Shown here in pieces: positions 61,901 to 64,000 of a stretch of 64,000 bases of DNA. The notes beneath the pieces are model-generated. The model searched no databases, was not told where the DNA came from, and saw nothing but the letters and a program-made list of their open reading frames with translations. Numbering within the stretch: position 1 is the stretch's first letter; the number at the start of each line of letters is the position of its first letter. A program made the translations under genes and the position numbers. Source of the DNA: Siniperca chuatsi (Eukaryota; Chordata; Actinopteri; Centrarchiformes; Sinipercidae); NCBI RefSeq assembly GCF_020085105.1, contig NC_058044.1:24859206-24923205 (forward strand). Reading direction: 5' to 3'.

Positions 61901-63572
61901 GACCACAACTTACCACAACTAAAACATTTTAAACAGCTTAAGAAGTGAAGACCAACTGTTGGATCATTTTGGCCGTAGCTGGTTGTTTACTTTGCCAAGT
62001 ACTACAGGGCTGCAACTAGCAATGATTTTCATTATTGATTTATCCATCTTTTAACCCCCTATTTAACCCCAATTTAGCATTTATAAGGACTATCTAAACA
62101 ATTTATAATGATTTATAATACATTGTAACATACTAATGTAGTTGTAAGCACATATTTTTAGTGTTTATAATTTTTTTGTGTTTATGTATATGTGTATCTA
62201 TCTTGTGTATTAAGCATCTGAAACTGGTGTATATACAGTTTAATGACCAACAGACCAAAACTCAAAGATCTTCAGTTTATAAAGATATAAAACAGAGAAA
62301 AGAACCTAATCCTCAAATTGGGAAGCAAGAACCAGCAAAAGTTTGGCATTTTTGATGAATAAATGACTCAAATTGTTGACAAATACATCAATCCACCAAC
62401 CGTTTCAGCACTCAAATACTTTTGAACATAACTAGCCATCAATATGTGATCCTCAGACTCCTATAAATTTGTGAAAGCGACACTGAGATCTGTGTCATTG
62501 ATATGCTCATGCAGTGTTGTGACCTGCATCCTCTGTGCTGCATCCTCTGACATTTTCACCTGTCGCCTTATCATCCACCCTGTTGGCCTCGGGGGGCTTG
62601 GCGGCGGCCCCCTCACACACCGGTGCTGCTGCTGCCTCGGAGGGTTTCACCTCACATTTAGACGATTCCCCTTCTGGAGGTTTCTTCTGGTTCAGCTGAA
62701 GCTGGCTGCTGAACTTCTCATGCTGACAGATGGGACGAGCAGGGAGAGTTTAGAGAGACGGAGGCAAAACTTGACTGTCAAATCTATGCTGCTAAATCTA
62801 TATGACGGCAGCCAGATTTTAATTGAAAATTTTAGAAAACAATCATGTCTAACACATTTATAGTGCATAACTCCAGACTGTACATTTTCTTTTTCATTTT
62901 CTCTTCAGCCATAGCATATAATTGAAGAGACATTATAAATATTACCACTGAACTTTCATCTTCCTCATTAAGAAGAAATCCTATCCTTTCTACGGGTACC
63001 TGGGCAGTTTCATCAGATTCATCAATCTTGAAAAGTAGTATTTTGCACATCAGCAGAACTCTTTGCTCTCTTTGACTAAAATCCACCTTTCAGGGTTTTT
63101 TTTCACACTGATGAAAAAATAGTGCTTTCTGGCTGCACTGCTTTGAGCAGGCATATTTAATCTGCCCTTTTACATATGAACTCTGGCTACTAGTTCCTCA
63201 CAACACGCACAACATGCTGTCTAACCTTGAGGGCCTCCTCTGGAATATGCATCTCCCCCCGAACCACAGTGAACAGGTTGGTATGTGAGGCAGGTTAAGG
63301 TAAAAGATGACGAGCTCTTTGCAGGGGTGAGAAACATACACTGATAGCCTTATCTATTATGCAGCAGGCAGAGTGCATCGAGCATTCACAGCTATTCAAG
63401 AACAGATGAAGTTACAGTGTTGTCCATGTACACTGACCTTGTGCTGTGTGTCACTGGGTTTGACAGGTATACAAGACCATATTCAAAGGATATCATACCC
63501 AAACCTTAATTTGTCATCCATCTTCAGTGTGACATAGATTTGCTCCTGGATTCTGACATCATTGACAAATGT
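52927..63572 (-). CDS. cep170: CEP170, centrosomal FHA-domain microtubule-binding protein (5' end outside window)
   Basis: Sixteen exons, minus strand: 63494-63572, 63226-63284, 62560-62722, 61728-61865, 61067-61519, 60511-60881, 60253-60381, 59941-60073, 57650-59107, 56748-56991, 56402-56510, 56013-56174, 55352-55440, 54835-54928, 53290-53341, 52927-53150. They total 3957 nt (1318 aa) with consistent phases. The first exon(s), including the FHA N-terminus, lie beyond 64000. Visible parts are the end of the FHA domain ([20 protein letters not shown], then KLRFGYDTNLFTVV), [77 protein letters not shown], a large Ser/Arg-rich exon (57650-59107) with [12 protein letters not shown], and a helical C-terminal region ([20 protein letters not shown]). 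CEP170 binds mother-centriole subdistal appendages and spindle microtubules and is a PLK1 partner. FTVV after RFGYDTNL and [13 protein letters not shown] favour CEP170 over CEP170B. An alternative donor at 62522-62523 would add 36 nt (12 codons) to the 62560 exon. Stop TGA 52927-52929. Confidence 0.9.
54335..54775 (-). repeat. Dispersed repeat family A, reverse copy in a cep170 intron
   Basis: GCTAACATGCTGACAATGAC, GCTAATTAGCAATAAACACA, GAACATGAATGTCTGAACCA and ATGGAAAACCATCCAATAGC are the reverse complement of the copies at 24835 and 40895. It lies about 60 bases from the exon at 54835-54928. Confidence 0.6.
57050..57450 (+). repeat. Dispersed repeat family C, forward copy in a cep170 intron
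   Basis: Starts near TTTTTTGGTCACTTGGGGGC, passes AACAGTTGCCTATTTACACA, TCATTTGGAGTCATGTTTCT, GTAAGTCCAATATTCACTCT and TTTGGTGCTGGGCAGGTAGT, and ends with GGATTCGTCACTACGAGCGA. A start-only fragment (TTTTTTGTCGATTTGGGGGC) occurs at 48966-49030. Confidence 0.6.
62000..62420. repeat. Dispersed repeat family D, forward copy in a cep170 intron
   Basis: GGGCTGCAACTAGCAATGAT at the start, AGACCAAAACTCAAAGATCT in the middle, GAACCAGCAAAAGTTTGGCA and CAACCGTTTCAGCACTC at the end. It lies between cep170 exons 62560-62722 and 61728-61865. Confidence 0.55.
63285..63493 (-). other. U12-type AT-AC intron of cep170
   Basis: On the minus strand the exon ends GGGTATG and the intron opens ATATCCTTTG, the consensus of the minor (U12) AT-AC 5' splice site. 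It closes with ACCTTAACC (63301-63293, close to the U12 branch-point consensus TTCCTTAAC) and TGCCTCAC, so the 3' terminus is AC at 63286-63285. The join gives codon G|AT and reads RFGYD-TNLFTVV, the conserved FHA-region sequence. No GT or AG alternative restores this frame. The intron is 209 nt. Confidence 0.88.
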
Positions 63573-64000
63573 CTGCAAACAAAAGCAGAGTGTGATTAAG
63601 AGCAAGAGGGTAAAGATTTGGGCTGGGTGTTGAATCCCAGTTGTGTTTGTGTAATGAATTGTGTCTGTAACACCTAGTACTGAAAACAACCAACGACCAA
63701 AAGCTTGGACCGGACGCTTGGTCAGAATCCTTGTTTAGTTTACTTATTCTTGAAACAGATATTTAATAATTCTGATATTTTTACACTGTCTGTTCGTGTT
63801 ATGACAGCATTACCCATGGAGAAGTTAAGCTTATTTGTCCTTTTTTGTAAAATAGAATTGAAAAATATGTTAATACTACTCATCAAAGTATAATTGATCA
63901 GTACCAAAAACTCATATTGGTAGCAGGACTGAAAATGTGAAAATAATACAAGTTCTATTATTTTACACTGGCTAAACGCTTGATAGCCAAATAAATAAAA
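63573..64000 (-). other. cep170 intron (partial)
   Basis: AT-rich sequence upstream (minus strand) of the FHA exon, whose acceptor is TTGTTTGCAG. No upstream exon of cep170 and no other gene is visible before the window ends. Confidence 0.55.

Noticed and set aside
52927-63572. Assignment as cep170b
   Set aside because: The FHA-region sequence TNLFTVV and the [14 protein letters not shown] segment match CEP170 as remembered. CEP170B differs at both, and the pld5 neighbour agrees with cep170.
1-64000. CRISPR arrays, tRNA or rRNA genes, bacterial or viral insertions
   Set aside because: No regularly spaced short repeats, no tRNA box pairs, no rRNA-like blocks and no reverse-transcriptase or capsid frames were seen; the repeats present are eukaryotic dispersed elements and microsatellites.

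Overview
The window is vertebrate nuclear DNA from a ray-finned fish, most likely a percomorph teleost. The basis is compact multi-exon genes with GT-AG introns, many CA/GT microsatellites, AATAAA-type polyadenylation signals, and several interspersed repeat families that I recognise from fish genomes. There is no operon, CRISPR array, phage or bacterial content, and I found no tRNA or rRNA gene.

Layout: (1) 325-626 (+) is the last coding exon of rab40c, with its 3'UTR running to about 2.4 kb. (2) 3703-5595 (+) is wfikkn1, complete in two exons. (3) 6446-8595 (-) is mettl26 (C16orf13 family), complete in six exons. (4) 9504-28185 (-) is a girdin/CCDC88-family gene, reconstructed as 29 coding exons with consistent phases, about 1853 aa. 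(5) 30369-45731 (-) is pld5, ten exons and 527 aa, a PLD pseudoenzyme with a broken first HKD motif, plus a possible alternative first exon at 39312-39344. (6) 52927-63572 (-) is the 3' 16 exons of cep170, missing only its first exon(s). One cep170 intron (63285-63493) is AT-AC with U12-type signals. The four minus-strand genes from mettl26 onward lie head to tail.

Synteny, from memory: rab40c-wfikkn1-mettl26 corresponds to human 16p13.3 and pld5-cep170 to human 1q43, with the girdin-like gene at the join. The genes do not form one pathway. rab40c is a Cullin-5 adaptor GTPase, wfikkn1 a secreted growth-factor antagonist, mettl26 a probable methyltransferase, the CCDC88 protein a HOOK/coiled-coil cytoskeletal scaffold, pld5 a membrane pseudo-phospholipase, and cep170 a centrosomal FHA/microtubule protein. 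The last two large genes plus an RFX X-box upstream of the CCDC88 gene give the right half a mild centrosome/cilium flavour.

Introns and intergenic spaces carry at least five dispersed repeat families, two large foldback elements (one with a nested insertion), two TTAA-flanked MITE-like elements and several perfect hairpins or palindromes. I see no undescribed multi-gene system. The most notable signals are the U12 AT-AC intron, the partly decayed pld5 active site, the replaced central coiled coil of the CCDC88 gene, and its possible intronic-polyadenylation isoform. Exon boundaries were assigned by eye from splice signals, reading-frame phase and remembered homologues; no alignment or database search was run.
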